A stretch of 64,000 nt of DNA. Source: Humulus lupulus (Eukaryota; Streptophyta; Magnoliopsida; Rosales; Cannabaceae). Positions within the stretch are counted from its first letter, which is position 1; the number at the start of each line of letters is the position of its first letter. Where the stretch lies: the NCBI RefSeq assembly GCF_963169125.1, contig NC_084797.1:98605868-98669867 (forward strand). Reading direction: 5' to 3'. A program made the position numbers and the translations under genes. The notes under the pieces are model-generated. The model did not search any database. It was not told the origin of the DNA and saw only the letters and a list, made by a program, of their open reading frames with translations. This document shows positions 1 to 11,037 of the stretch, piece by piece.

Positions 1-368
1 GATACAAATGAGTGCAACCAACTGAAGGATGAAATCGAGTTCCTTATCAGACAAGGACACTAGAGGAGATACATACGGGCCTCGAGAACTTCCCAACGAG
101 AGGCTCTAGGTGGCAACGAGCAGGCGCCTACATGCCAACGCTCGCCACCTTTGCAGCCTGATCCCGTAGCTGGCACTTTACTCACCATCTTTGGAGGCCC
201 GCACCTCGTGGTAAGTAGTGGAAAGGCGAGGGAACGATATGCTCGGACCCTACGTCATGACCAGGACATCGAGATGATGACTGTGGAGGATAGGGCATCA
301 AAGAATGCTTGATCAGAGGATGGTGAAATAACCTTCTCTGATAGCGACGCCCAGCATGTCCGGTCCCA
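1..368 (+). pseudogene. Tat-1 gag, C-terminal end
   Basis: Frame 1 opens with residues TNEC followed by NQLKDEIEFLIRQG. In Tat-2 the same stretch follows the zinc knuckle (HNTDD then RHLKDEIETLIR), so the window starts inside the Gag zinc knuckle and keeps its last cysteine. A stop (TAG, 61-63) and frame changes follow. The segment near 190-220 reads TIFGGPHLV and matches TISGGPHLA of Tat-2 in the linker between Gag and protease. Gag packages the RNA in the particle; this remnant cannot be functional. Confidence 0.75.
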
Positions 369-885
369 CATTCCAATCCGCTGGTCGTGGATGTTCAAAT
401 CGCCAACATGATGGTGAAGAGAGTACTAGTTGATACAGGAAGTTCAGTAAACATCCTGTACAAGTCTTCGCTGGAACGCATGAAGTTTTCTGTCAAGGAC
501 TTAGAGCCCTGCAACCAAACGATTTACAGCTTCTCTGGTGAGGGACTCGCCCCAACGGGGTCAATCAGACTTCCGGTAACAGCAGGAATAGCGCCTGGTA
601 CCAGGACATTACTCGCTACTTTCATAGTAGTCAATTGTCCTTCAGCGTACAATGTTGTAATCAGAAGGCCCATACTGGTTGACCTTCGGGTCGTCACCTC
701 AGTATGGCAGCTGGCCAACAGACGCAGGGGTAGGACGCGTGTTGGGGAATCAGAGAGAAGCAAGGGAGTGCTACAATGCCTCGATCACGAAGGCAAAGAA
801 AGGAACGGTGAAGAGCACTCCCCCAGAAAGGTTGCAGATGGCCATTGATACACAAGCCCAATCCGGTGATGGAGTCACCAAATAG
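369..885 (+). pseudogene. Tat-1 aspartic protease (PR)
   Basis: The retropepsin-like core is visible: RVLVDTGSSVNILY, with the catalytic triplet D-T-G intact (about 421-450), then the flap-side and C-terminal strands ending in YNVVIRRPILVDL (Tat-2 has YNAILGQPTLIAF). The protease would cut the Gag-Pol polyprotein. A frameshift near 700-740 moves the frame from the PR core to the following segment (GNQREARECYNAS), which pairs with GDQLATRECYSIS in Tat-2. A stop (TAG, 883-885) ends the reading before RT. PR lies directly upstream of RT as in other Tat elements. Confidence 0.8.
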
Positions 886-3641
886 GGTGTTGCCTAAAGT
901 GAGGATAGAGATTTAGATCCTCGCTTTGGGGATTTGGAGGAAGATGTTGGACCCTTCGAGGACCTTGAAGAGGTCCAACTTGACGAAAAAAACTCAACCA
1001 GAGTTGTAAAGGTCAGGAAAAATTTAGAAGCAACAACGAAGCATGCACTGGTGGAATTTTTGAGAAAGAAGTAGGAAGTTTTTGCCTGGTCACACAAAGA
1101 CATGGCTAGGATAGATCCTGCAGTTATCAGTCATGTCCTGAACATTGACAAGAGTTTTCCACCTGTGCAACAGAAAAGAAGGCTGCTCGATAAGGATAGA
1201 TCGAAAGCCTTAAAAGAGGAAGTTGAAAGACTGAAGGAGAATGGGTTCATCAGGGTGGCTTTTTATCCATCGTGGGTCTCTAATCCAGTACTGTTTCCCA
1301 AGCCTAACGGCAAATGGAGAACCTATGTGGATTTCACAGACCTTAATAAAGCTTGCCCAAAAGATTGCTTCCCACTTCCGAGGATCGACCAGCTGGTCGA
1401 TGCAACTACAGGACATGAGATCCTCTCTTTCATGGATGCATACTCAGGATACAATCAGATCAGTATGCATCCCCCTGATGAGGATCACACTAGCTTTCAG
1501 ACCGATACAGGGTTATACTGTTCTAAAGTAATGCCCTTCGGACTGAAAAACGCTGGTGCGACTTACCAGCGATTGGTTAACCACATGTTTAAGGAGTTGA
1601 TCGGAGTAAACATTGAGGTGTACGTGGACGACATGCTGGTAAAGTCAAAAAGGGCAAAAGGACATGTAAAGGATTTACAAGAGTATTTTAATGTTCTAAA
1701 CAAATATCAGATGAAGTTAAATCCTCTTAAATGTTCCTTTGGAGTAGGATTAGGGAAATTTTTGGGGTTCATTGTTAATTCAAGAGGAATCGAGGCCAAC
1801 CCCAAAAAGATCAAAGCCCTAATCGACATGAAATCGTCGGTAAAAATCAAGGATGTGCAAAGTTTAACTGGAAGGATTGCCGCACTAAGTAGATTCATTT
1901 CCAAGTCGACAGATAAATGTGCGCTTTCTTTAATCTACTTAGAGGCAACAAGAAGTTCGAATGGACTGGAGACTGCGAACAGGCTTTCCAAGCCTTAAAA
2001 GCCCACATGGCATAGCCTCCTGTTTTATCAAAACCCATAGATGGAGAAACTTTGTTCATTTACCTGGCGATCACTGAATTTGTTGCTAGTTCGGTACTAG
2101 TACGAGAAGAAGAAGGCGTACAAAAGGCGGTTTACTATGTAAGCAAGAGGTTAATCGGGGCCGAATTGAGGTATCCTCCCATCGAAAGATTATCCTATTG
2201 CTTAATTTTGGCCTCAAGGAAGTTACGTCCTTACTTCCAAGCCCATCCCATCACAGTCTTAACTGACCAGCCCCTTCGGCAAGTTCTACAAAAGCCAGAG
2301 GCGGCTGGGCGCTTATTGAAATTGGCAGTCGAACTCGGGCAGTTCTATATCACATATTCACCGCGAGCAGCAGTAAAAGGACAAGTCTTGGTTGATCTTA
2401 TCACTGAATTCACTGAGCTCCCAAATGACGAACAGTGCGAAAAACCTAGTATGCCTGAGCCCCAAATTGAAGCTCCTTCGTGGAATTTATTCACGAACGG
2501 ATCGTCCAACGAATCTCACGCTGGAGCAGGAGTGATATTGATAACGCCAGAAGGGCATCAATTTCACTACGCTATTAGGTTCGATTTCACTGCATCAAAC
2601 AATGAGGCCGAATATGAAGCACTACTCGCTGGACTAAGGTTTGGCAAAGACATGAGTATAAGAGTGCTTGATATTTACAGTGATTCACAGCTGGTGGTGA
2701 ATCAAATCTTAGGGGAGTATCAAGCACGGGGCCTGAAGATGATGGCCTATCTAAATAAAACCAAAGATCTGTTGGCGCAATTCGAGAAGTATACCCTCCA
2801 GCAAATACCTCGGGATCAAAATTCAAACGCAGATGCCTTAGCCAAACTCGCAAGTGCAAAAGATGCTGACACTTTAAATATAGTGCCAGTGGAGAGATTA
2901 TGCGAGCCGAGCATACGAGTGGATGACACTAATATGGAAATTCGGATAGAAGATACATGGATGGCACTGTACTTGGAGTATCTCACGAATGGTGTACTAC
3001 CAGCAGATAGAAACAAAGCCAGGACTCTTCAGAGACAAGCTGCTAGGTATATACTGGTCGATGGTGTTCTTTATCAAAGAGGATACTCCATGCCACTGCT
3101 CAGATGTATTACACCGGAAAAGGCTAAAGAGCTGATGAGGGAAGTACATGAAGGTTTCTGTGGGGATCATGCTGGGGGGCAGAGCTTGTCGAAAAAGATT
3201 CTGAGGCAGGGTTATTTCTGGCCGACTATGAACGAAGACTCAATGGAGTTTGTGCGAAAATGCGATAAGTGCCAGAGATTTTCCAAGATCCCACACGCAG
3301 CTCCCAACGAGTTAAAGCAGATGCAAATTCCATGGCCCTTCGCAGTGTGGGGTATCGATTTAATTGGATCCTTGCCAACGGAAAAGGGTGGAGTAAAATA
3401 CGCAGTTGTACCAGTCGACTACTTCACCAAATGGGCCGAAGCTGAGCCGCTTGCTACCATAACGACAAAAAAAGTTCTTGACTTTGTCATCAAGAACATT
3501 GTTTGCCGATATGGTTTGCCTCGAAAAATTGTCTCAGACAACGACACCCAGTTTGACAGTGACTTATTCACAGACTTCTGCGAAAGGCATGGAATCGTCA
3601 AAAGCTTTTCTTCAGTTGCGCATCCACAAGCAAATGGCTAA
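886..3641 (+). pseudogene. Tat-1 pol: RT, RNase H, archaeal-type RNase H, truncated integrase
   Basis: RT is clear at 1102-1930: substrate motif DLNKACPKDCFPLPRIDQL and active site VYVDDMLVKSK. A frameshift follows near 1930. From 2052 one frame runs through the connection/RNase H region (TDQPLRQVLQKPEA), a second RNase H (ASNNEAEYEALLAGLR, DSQLVVNQILGEY) and integrase with its H-H-C-C zinc finger (about 3145-3280). The first catalytic Asp of the second RNase H is Asn (LFTNGSS; Tat-2 has FVDGSS). Integrase keeps Asp 1 (WGIDLIG) and Asp 2 (VSDNDTQF) but stops at 3641 just after HPQANG, so the catalytic Glu and the C-terminal domain are missing. Stops also occur upstream (898-900, 1072-1074). 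Confidence 0.92.
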
Positions 3642-4249
3642 TCGCTTATAAGTGTAAGATCCTTTTAAGATCACTTGTAAAGACATGTTTAGTCCATTTT
3701 AATACGAGAATTATAAGGGACTGTGCGTAGCCAGTCATTCTTGCCAACCTTTGTAAAAAAAATTTACAAGTATTTGTTCATTACATGTGTTGTTTTGCAG
3801 TATTATAAGTGTTGCATTTCCTACCGAGCAGTAATGTTCGTACAGGTCGTGGTCAAGGCAAGTGACCATGGACCTAAAGCTCCTCAGTCACTTGGGGGGC
3901 ATATAAGGTACATCGATAGCAAAGCATACCAAGAGGTATGTAAACACATGAACAAAATAAGTGAAAGCATGCTAGGGTACTTAGAGTATTTTTCAAAATT
4001 TATATTTTGTTAAATCAAGCCAAAGTACTATGCTAAGTTCGGTCATGCGAACAGATGTTATAATAAGTAGATATATTATAACATCAAAAGGAATTCTTTT
4101 ACACCGCAAGCAGTACTGCTTGGATGTAATTGTTCAAAGTAAAAGGAAAATGTGCGGCCCATGCAGTAAAATTAAAAAGAAAAAAATTTAGTCTTTACAT
4201 CACGACCCGTAGGTCGTGTGATTAAAGAAAAATAAAACAACAAAAAATC
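3642..4249. other. Tat-1 spacer between pol and the antisense gene
   Basis: AT-rich non-coding stretch joining the deleted integrase end to the last exon of the antisense gene. It starts abruptly after the integrase codons HPQANG, which marks the deletion breakpoint near 3641. No recognisable protein was found on either strand. It should contain the 3' ends of both converging transcripts, but I cannot place polyadenylation sites with confidence. Confidence 0.6.
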
Positions 4250-5855
4250 CTAAGGAGCCTCAGGAGCAGGAGGGTTCTCTGGAGCACTCTGGTCGACCAC
4301 ATCCTCTCCAGCTTCTCCTCCCTCCACTTCGGCGGCTGGCTGAATGCTTGGGGAGGCAGGGACCCTAGCTCTTTCTTCGGCAGCTAACCGAGCAGTGCAG
4401 CGGGCTAGCTCGGCTTTCCTAGCATCTTCTGGGAGGTAACTGAAGTTGGCACCTTGGTTGTGTTTCCAAAAATCGTAGAAACACTGAAGTGTCGCGTTCT
4501 TATACCTCTCCAGGTCTTTGGCATTAGTGAGCTTGAGTTGTTCCACCTGGCTTTTGAGAACAGCAATGGTCGCGTCCTTAGCAAGATCCTCCTCCCTAAG
4601 TTTCTTGACTTCACGCCAGTGGATTCGGCTGGACTCCAGGTATTCATCCCTCTACTTCCTCAAAGTTTCCTGAGAAGCTTGCTTCTCTGCCAGCTCTGCC
4701 ACTGCAGCATCCTTCTGCTGGGTAACCACCTCCAACTCCCCAGCATGCCTGGCCTCCGCGGCCTTAAGCTGCTCAACAACCTTTGCCCGGGACTGCTCGA
4801 TGCTAACGATAGCACGAGTATGAGCAGTGGTCATTGTTAGCATGGCCTGCAGTGAAAGGATAAAAGTTAGGCTATATTACAAGAAGGAAAGATAAAAACC
4901 AAGAGAAAGAGTACTTACACTAGCCACTTTGTTAAGAGCTCTATTAAGGATCTGATCGACCCCCATGTTCTCAGCCTCAGCCATTGCTTCCTTGCAACGG
5001 TCACGCTTCAGGATGTGAGCAAGGTGATCTTTAGCTGATCGCAGGGAACGGCTCGAGAGTCTGGTCCCAGGAAGTTTGGCTTGTTGGGCCTGTTCTTTTT
5101 GAGCCGCAGGTGGAGGGTTGGTGGCGGCAGGTGGGGTCTCCTTCTCAGCAGAGGCATGTGTTTGAGCAGAAGGTTGGCCAGAGGGTCCATCCTTGGGAGG
5201 ATCAGCTGCTCGACCTTTCTTGGCCGAGGGTGCTTGGCTAGATTCGCCATCGTGCCTCCTGGCCGATTTCTTCCGTCGGACCAGGGGGACCTCTTCTTCC
5301 TCTTGAGTCTGATATAAGTCGAAAACATTGGGGGAAGCCATCTATGCAGAAAAAGATAAGCATGCAGACAGTAAGACAAAAATAGACAAAAAATCATGGC
5401 ATATCATAAAAGAGGTAAAGGAAATCACAAAGTTCAATACCCGAGCTACAACTACTTGTCGCTACACTACTGACTCTATTAGTCATACACTCACTCTCTG
5501 GCACGAAGAAGTCTAGCCCTAGATTTGGAGTGTACGTAAAATTGTCGTCCCCGTCAAACAAGTGATAGGGAATTGGCTAGCTATTTAAAAGCAAAATAAC
5601 AGTACCCTTTTCTTCTGAAGACTCATCCAAGTCTATGACAGACTCTGTTGCCTTTTGTTTCCCCTTCCCTTGGGGCGCAGAAGGCCTCTCTGCTGAAGGG
5701 ACACCAGTGGGTTCCCTGATCGTAACCCCCATTGGCCTCCTTCGGGGAGGGGACGCTGGGGGTTGCTGCTCGGGATGCCCCTCGGCAGTGGCGTCTGCCA
5801 CCACGGGTTCCCTCGTTTCCTGACGAGGAGCCAGGAGGCCAGACAGCCTCAGGTT

Positions 5856-7763
5856 TGTTAGGAGTGTGTCTTAAAAGCATGTAAAGACATTTGTTTTTTC
5901 TGTGAATAAATAAATACAATGGTTTATTATTATTGTCAGTTTTAGATTGTTAAATTATTGTTTGAATAATTTTGTAAATATCAGAAAAATTCCATATTCA
6001 TTATTGAGGATGTGATCTTGTATTAGTACGAGAGAATTAAGATCACATGAATGAATAAAAATAGTCAACAACGACAAATTAAAGTTATGGAATTCTTTAA
6101 TTGGAGTTGTAAGTACGGTTTACCGAGTATCATAATGATACAAATAATCTAGATTCGGATTATTGATGTGGAAAGACATCTCGGTAAAGGTGCTTTATAT
6201 AATATGATTATATATGACATGGACCGATGTGAATTAAAGTCTTTATCCAAAAACCATTTAACAATAAAGACTTGTAATTCATATCATAACAGATGATCAT
6301 TTATAGATCAACCTAAATCCTAAGTGTTCATGAACTCCTGTTCATATTTATTAAATCTTTTGATTCACTCGTTAAGGTCTCTTCAAAGAATGAGGCTAAT
6401 GACTTTTGTTTTGGAGATTTAATATCATGGATGGCTGGGAGCATGTATCAACAATACGGAATCTAATCTTTCTTAACGGATCGTATATTAGTTCCCTTAA
6501 GGGTTAATTCTGGAACTGAATGATTTTGAGCTCAAATCTATAATTAGATTATAGATTAATTATTCACTAGTGAATTAATGGTACTTAAGGAATAAGAAGT
6601 AAATTAGAAAGGTTAAATGGTAATTCTTCCATTCTAATTTATGAACTAATTAATTAGAGGGTTGAACTATTGCAAGATGGTTATATCTATGGACGACTTA
6701 AGAAAAAGATTTCTGTAAAAGTATATCTATAACATAAAGAGTGCAATTCTGAATTTACAATGGAGTAATATCAGAATTAATAAATTAACTATTATAATTA
6801 AAGAGTTTAATTATTTAGTTTCAATTTATTGGAGCTTAATGTTATAGGTCCATGGTCCTCGAAATGGCTCAAACAATCACTGTCAAAGGCAAATACAAAA
6901 ATGGGCAAAAAGGACTTATGTGATAAGTAAAATATTTTTCTATGTATCAAACATAATTATTGATTAATTATGTGTAATTAATTAATTAAGAATTAATTAA
7001 TTATTTGATTTATCAGAAATATAATTAATTTTGAATTAATTTATTTTTGGGATTTTTTGGTATTTAAATAATAATAAAAATTGGGAAAAATCATATGCCT
7101 GCACATGCATGTGGTACACGTGTGGCACAGTGCACAGGCACTGTGCTACACGCATAAGAGATGGACTGAGTCTCTTGATTCCACAATTTTAGTTATTTAA
7201 ATATTAAATAAATAATGAGATATTTTAATATGATTAAAATATTATTATTTAAACAAAAATCTGATAACTGATCAGTTATTTTGAATTTGTTTAAAATAAC
7301 AAATATTTTAATATATTGGATATTATTAAATATTGGATATCAGTTTTCATAGAACGTAAGTTTTCAGGAATAGAAAATTATCTAGGATTCTCTCAGAGAA
7401 AGAGAACAGTGACAAAAACAAAGGTCATTGTTCTTCACAAAACCTAGGTCCAAACCTTATCAGATCTCATGTGTTGAGAATATCTGATAAATAGTTATTG
7501 CCTATTATTTGTATAGCGAGCCCACACTCGTTCTTTGTGTGACTGAGAACATTTTGGAAGATCTTGGTGTGAGATCTCAAGGATTCAGCCATACGAAAAG
7601 ATAGCAGCAAGGAAGGACCTGAGGTAATGTTTCTATTCTTGTCCTTGATTCAATATATATATGAGTGTGAAGAAGTAGATCTAGAAATCTTATGAGATTA
7701 ATCTAACAATTTGATTGTTGTTCCGCTGTGCATAATCTCTGATTTGATCAATAAAAACCAACA
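5856..7763 (+). mobile_element. Solo copia LTR inside the Tat-1 antisense gene
   Basis: The 1908 bp insert starts TGTTAGGAG and ends AACCAACA. It is flanked by the perfect 5-bp duplication AGGTT (5851-5855 and 7764-7768). No coding region, primer site or second LTR is present, so this is a solo LTR left by LTR-LTR recombination. The + orientation is inferred from shared words with the Cop-B LTR: TTGGAGCTTAATGTTATAGG, followed by TCCATGGTCC, near 6830 resembles a passage at about 16138-16175. It splits exon 2 of the antisense gene just after codons reading LVTDE. Confidence 0.92.
7120..7151. repeat. Inverted repeat (hairpin) in the solo LTR
   Basis: Arms GTGTGGCACAGTGC (7120-7133) and GCACTGTGCTACAC (7138-7151) are complementary at 13 of 14 positions with a 4-base loop. 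It sits in an otherwise AT-rich LTR next to other CA/TG alternations (GCACATGCATGTGG), so it may form a stem in the LTR RNA or bind a dimeric factor. No function is known. Confidence 0.7.
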
Positions 7764-8792
7764 AGGTTTTCATCAGTGACCAGGGAGTTAACGCTTTTTT
7801 CAGCGTCAGCCATTCTGGCCAATGTGTTGGACCTCAACACCATGTCTGGTGTTGGGTTCAGGCGTAACCATGGTCCTGAAAGGCACAAGATACTTTAGAG
7901 AAGTGCAAAATAATTTGTTAAGAAAAATAGCGACCAGTGGAAAAGGACATTTACCTCCTCGAGCGAAGGCCAAGTTGTTCGTAGTCATGTCTGGCATGAG
8001 GAAATACTCCTGATTATATTTCCCCACGTTGGAGATATGCGTAGTGTCACTCAGGAATGTGCGGTTTGTTTCCTGGTGACAAAGGTGAAAAAAGCTCGTC
8101 CCGTACTGTTGAGGGTTGGACTTAAGGTCAAAAAGGAAGTTGACCTCGTGAGGGGTGGGCTCTGGCAATTTTTTGAGTATATAAAGGATATAGAGTGCAG
8201 CCAGCATTCTATATCCGTTTGGGGTAATTTGAAAGGGGGCAACACCAAAGTAGTTTGCCACCCCTTGATAGAACAGATGTAGAGGAAGGGTAGCCCCCGC
8301 CTCTATGTGGTACCTTGACCAAGCGCTGTAGACGCCCCCAGGCAGGTTAGCTCTCTGGTCAGCAGCCGAGATCTTGAGATTGACCTCGGTAAGAGGATAC
8401 TTCCTAAGGTAATTGGCAAGCATCCGGGGAGTCACCTAGCTAGTGGGAGAAAGATACCACTCAACATCAGGAAGGTTTGAATGCCGAGGGCGAGCCCTGA
8501 CCTGAATGCGAGGGTCAGGGGCAATGTTTTCTCAACCACTGGTCGAGGGAACCCTAGCCTATGAATCAGGCTGGGCAGGTGAATTTGGATTGTTTTCAGG
8601 GTTTGGTTTCTTCTTGCCTGGAGATTTAGAGCGGGCCATTTGAGGTGGTGATGGTTGAGGTCTAGAAGAAGAAACTCTGGAAAATGGAATCTCGTGAACG
8701 CGATGGGCCGGCTGTTCTTCGCCTTCAAGCAGTTGTGCAAGAAGATCTTCGTCGATTGGCCGCTCACCTCCCCACAAATCTGGCATTAAAAT

Positions 8793-9251
8793 CTGCGAAC
8801 AGAAGAATGGGGAGGTGAGGATGAAGAATCTAGAAAGTTTTTTAGAATAACGCTGGTCGTGTATAAAAGTCAAACTTTTATACAACAACATTCTAACAAA
8901 AAACTAATTTTTTCACACGAACAGTTTGAAAAGCAGATCAAAAAGTGAAAGTAAAATTTTTTTTGAAAAAGCTTTTTCAACTCCTTTAAGGGCGGGAAAA
9001 ACTCAGTTTTTCAGCTAGCATAAAAATTGAATTTTCACTTCGGTTTTACATCCTAAATTCATGATCTCGGCTATCAAACTAACTCGTAACTTCTAAATGG
9101 CAAAGAAATATCATCTTATCTACTATCACCCAATAAATCCCCTACCTTCATGCATCTCAACCCAGAAATATAGACAACACAAGGACTTAACAGTTAACCC
9201 ACAGAGGCATGCACAGCAAAGATAAAAAAGCATAAAGGTTCTGAAACTTAC
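8793..9251 (-). other. 5' UTR intron of the Tat-1 antisense gene
   Basis: On the minus strand a donor GTAAGT (9251-9246) and an acceptor TTCGCAG (ending 8793) bracket 459 bp. The acceptor lies 6 bases before the start codon at 8786. The same arrangement occurs in Tat-2 (47964-48484, acceptor 8 bases before its start codon), which supports a real intron. Confidence 0.65.
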
Positions 9252-9418
9252 CAGAAGCAAAGGTCGTGGAGATTTGGAAGAGCTTCAAGCGAAGACGAAC
9301 GGACAGCTGGTTCTTGAAACGCTGAAAGATGGTCTTCGGAGAGATTGAAGGTTCTGATTTTAGGGTTTCCTGAAGGAGAAATAACTTGCGTAAAAAGGAA
9401 AAGAAGACTATGAGAAGG

Positions 9419-9429
9419 CTATATATATT
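9419..9429 (-). promoter_or_regulatory. Candidate TATA box of the Tat-1 antisense gene
   Basis: Minus-strand TATATATATAG lies about 170 bp upstream of the 5' UTR intron donor and about 230 bp inside the 3' LTR border. Tat-2 and Tat-3 have TATA boxes in the corresponding place and orientation. Confidence 0.5.
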
Positions 9430-9645
9430 TTTTGTCCGTGGCATGAAAGGAGTAATCATAAGTTTCCTCTTTTCGAAGCATGGGGAAGGGTGATAGCCGT
9501 CAATAGGTTACTTGGGGACTGAAAAGTCGTGATTGGACAGGGGTAGGTTACTTTTCCTAAGGATGCACAAACTCCTCTGACAGATCTGGTGGGGTAAACG
9601 AAGGGTCGTGTCCTTAAAGTTTATTTATTGTTGGTCGTAATAAAT

Positions 9646-9661
9646 AAACTTGGGGGGCAAA
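9646..9661 (+). other. Tat-1 polypurine tract
   Basis: AACTTGGGGGGCAAA directly precedes the LTR start TGTTATCC. This is the expected place for plus-strand DNA priming. Tat-2 has the matching CTTGGGGGG on its own strand beside its 3' LTR. Confidence 0.8.
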
Positions 9662-10226
9662 TGTTATCCAAAAAACAGGCACGGATGACGTGGCAAGCGA
9701 TTTCTGAAGACGTGGCTGACACCTGGCAGAGTTCTGTTAGAGTATCGACCAGTAAGACATTACAGGCGCGATGATTGAATTTTTCTTATCACCAGCATGG
9801 TCACACATTTCGCATATTTCAATATGATCTTGGGTGAATCAAAGTCAATCTCGAGATTATCTCCTATGATTCTTGATTATCCGATTAATTAGGAGAGAAT
9901 ATCTGTAACAAATTCATGTAATCCTCCTTGAGCCTATAAATAGAAAAAGATAGCTCAAGGAAGGGACTTTTGGCTATTAGATTAACGATTGTACTGTTTA
10001 TCTCTCTCAGGTTTGTGAAACTCGAAGAACCCTAGTTCTTTGATCACCCCTTTGCGATCTCATATCAATAATAGCTTAAGTGGACGTAGGTCATTACCAG
10101 TTTTTGGGGCCGAACCACTATAATTTCTTGTGTCCTTTACTATTTTTGTCATTATATTCATTCCAACACATCCATCCACATCAAGCATTTTGACTCCATG
10201 TCAGTTGACTAAAATAAGGGTCAACA
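9662..10226 (+). repeat. Tat-1 3' LTR
   Basis: The 565 bp LTR begins TGTTATCC and ends GGGTCAACA. It contains a TATA box (TATAAATAG, 9935-9943) and lies immediately after the polypurine tract. The partner 5' LTR is outside the window, so age cannot be estimated here. Confidence 0.85.
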
Positions 10227-10581
10227 GTAACCTAGACTATTTAATGCGTGATGAAGAGCACCTTGATCTTGAACCTTATGATGCAGTCTTGTTGAGCCAA
10301 TGCCACCATTTTCCATATCCATTTTGAATTATACAATTTTTTTAATTATTTTAAAACAAACTTTTAAAAATAATTAAACTTTGGGTTTTAACACTCAAAA
10401 AGTTTCTAAGGCCCAATTTGAATTTAAGTAATTTAGTTCAACAATAATATTAAACAATTTAGTTTTAATAAATTAAAATTCAAGATAATTTCATTTTTTA
10501 AATATTTTAATTAAAACAATTTTAATTATGGAAGATAACAATTAAAATATTTTTAATTAAGGAAAATAATCAATATTACTT
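10227..10581. other. Unassigned AT-rich stretch between Tat-1 and Chr-1
   Basis: Mostly A/T with no recognisable protein. Its AT-rich runs (AATTAAAACAATTTTAATT) resemble the sequence right of Chr-1 (39354-39430). The simplest reading is that both flanks belong to the same older target, the leader or interior of Cop-C. No duplication at the Chr-1 borders could be confirmed. Confidence 0.4.
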
Positions 10582-11014
10582 TGATAAGCCTCCAATCAAG
10601 TTAGTTTACACTAGGAGACCATGTGACACATAAGCCGAGGACTACTCTATATCTTAGCTATACTTTAGTTTCAATGTATTTGTTTTATTTCAATTGGTTT
10701 ATTTTATTTTTATCCAGTTGTATTTTATAATGTAAAGGGGTTAAGTTGTATTAATTATTTTCTAGATCCTAGCTGGCAGTTTCTTTAGTCTGACCAGTTC
10801 TTATAAGTAGGGGTTGAGATTCATTTGTAAGGGGGGAGGAAATTAGAAGAGAATAGGCTCTAGGGAGAGAGGAGCCCTCTCGAAAGGCTGTGGTGGGAGA
10901 TGCTAGTTGGTTTGTAAAAAAAACTTCACATCAATAAAGAGGTTTTCTGTGAGGGATTTCATATAATTGTGTACAAGAATAGATAGTCTACTTCTCAACT
11001 AAGAAGATTCTATC
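10582..11014 (+). repeat. Chr-1 5' LTR
   Basis: Starts TGATAAGCC and ends GATTCTATCA. It matches 38919-39353 along its full length. A candidate primer binding site (TTGGTGCGGTG) starts two bases after its end, and the Gag start codon follows at 11038. The first 50 bases equal the end of the pol reading frame in the 3' copy. Confidence 0.88.
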
Positions 11015-11037
11015 AAATTGGTGCGGTGATTGCAGAC

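Larger units (their letters stand above)
4250..8786 (-). pseudogene. Tat-1 antisense extra gene (aORF), spliced, resembling the 'putative gypsy type transposon' family
   Basis: Exon 1 (8786 to 7955) starts at MPDLWGGERP right after a splice acceptor and carries a globular domain (SAWSRYHIEAGATLPLHLF, APFQITPNGYRMLAALYIL) like the plant domain called putative gypsy type transposon (Transposase_28). Three in-frame stops break it (8559-8561, near 8523, 8436-8438). Intron 7876-7954 (79 bp) ends in TTTCAG. Exon 2 is cut by a solo LTR between 7764 and 5855. A probable intron lies at 5342-5605, but the phase does not fit the next exon, so that junction is unsure. Exon 3 (5341-4919) is low-complexity and charged; intron 4847-4918 has GTAAGT and CTGCAG ends. 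Exon 4 (4846-4250) is coiled-coil-like, with a stop at 4652-4654. The function of the family is not known. Confidence 0.75.
1..10226 (+). mobile_element. Tat-1: Tat-clade Ty3/gypsy element, 5' end outside window
   Basis: The order read from the sequence is gag end, protease, RT, RNase H, second (archaeal-type) RNase H, integrase, an antisense gene, a polypurine tract (9646-9661) and a 3' LTR (9662-10226). This is the layout known for the plant Tat clade. The 5' LTR and most of gag lie before base 1. The coding part has stops and frameshifts and the integrase end is deleted, so the copy is dead. A copia solo LTR (5856-7763) interrupts the antisense gene. The five bases after the element (GTAAC, 10227-10231) should be repeated before its missing 5' LTR. 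Confidence 0.9.

Noticed and set aside
7822..8282. Plus-strand frames opposite the Tat-1 antisense gene
   Set aside because: They are shadows of exon 1 on the minus strand, which carries the recognisable domain.
9187..9459. Minus-strand frame upstream of the Tat-1 antisense gene
   Set aside because: It overlaps the predicted TATA box, 5' UTR and intron donor, so it is better read as leader.
10130..10327. Small plus-strand open frame across the end of the Tat-1 LTR
   Set aside because: It starts in the LTR and runs across the element border into AT-rich sequence, with no motif.
10577..10581. Target duplication for Chr-1 (TACTT or ATATT)
   Set aside because: The right flank reads TTTTT after the LTR end; no shift of borders gave a convincing 5-base match.
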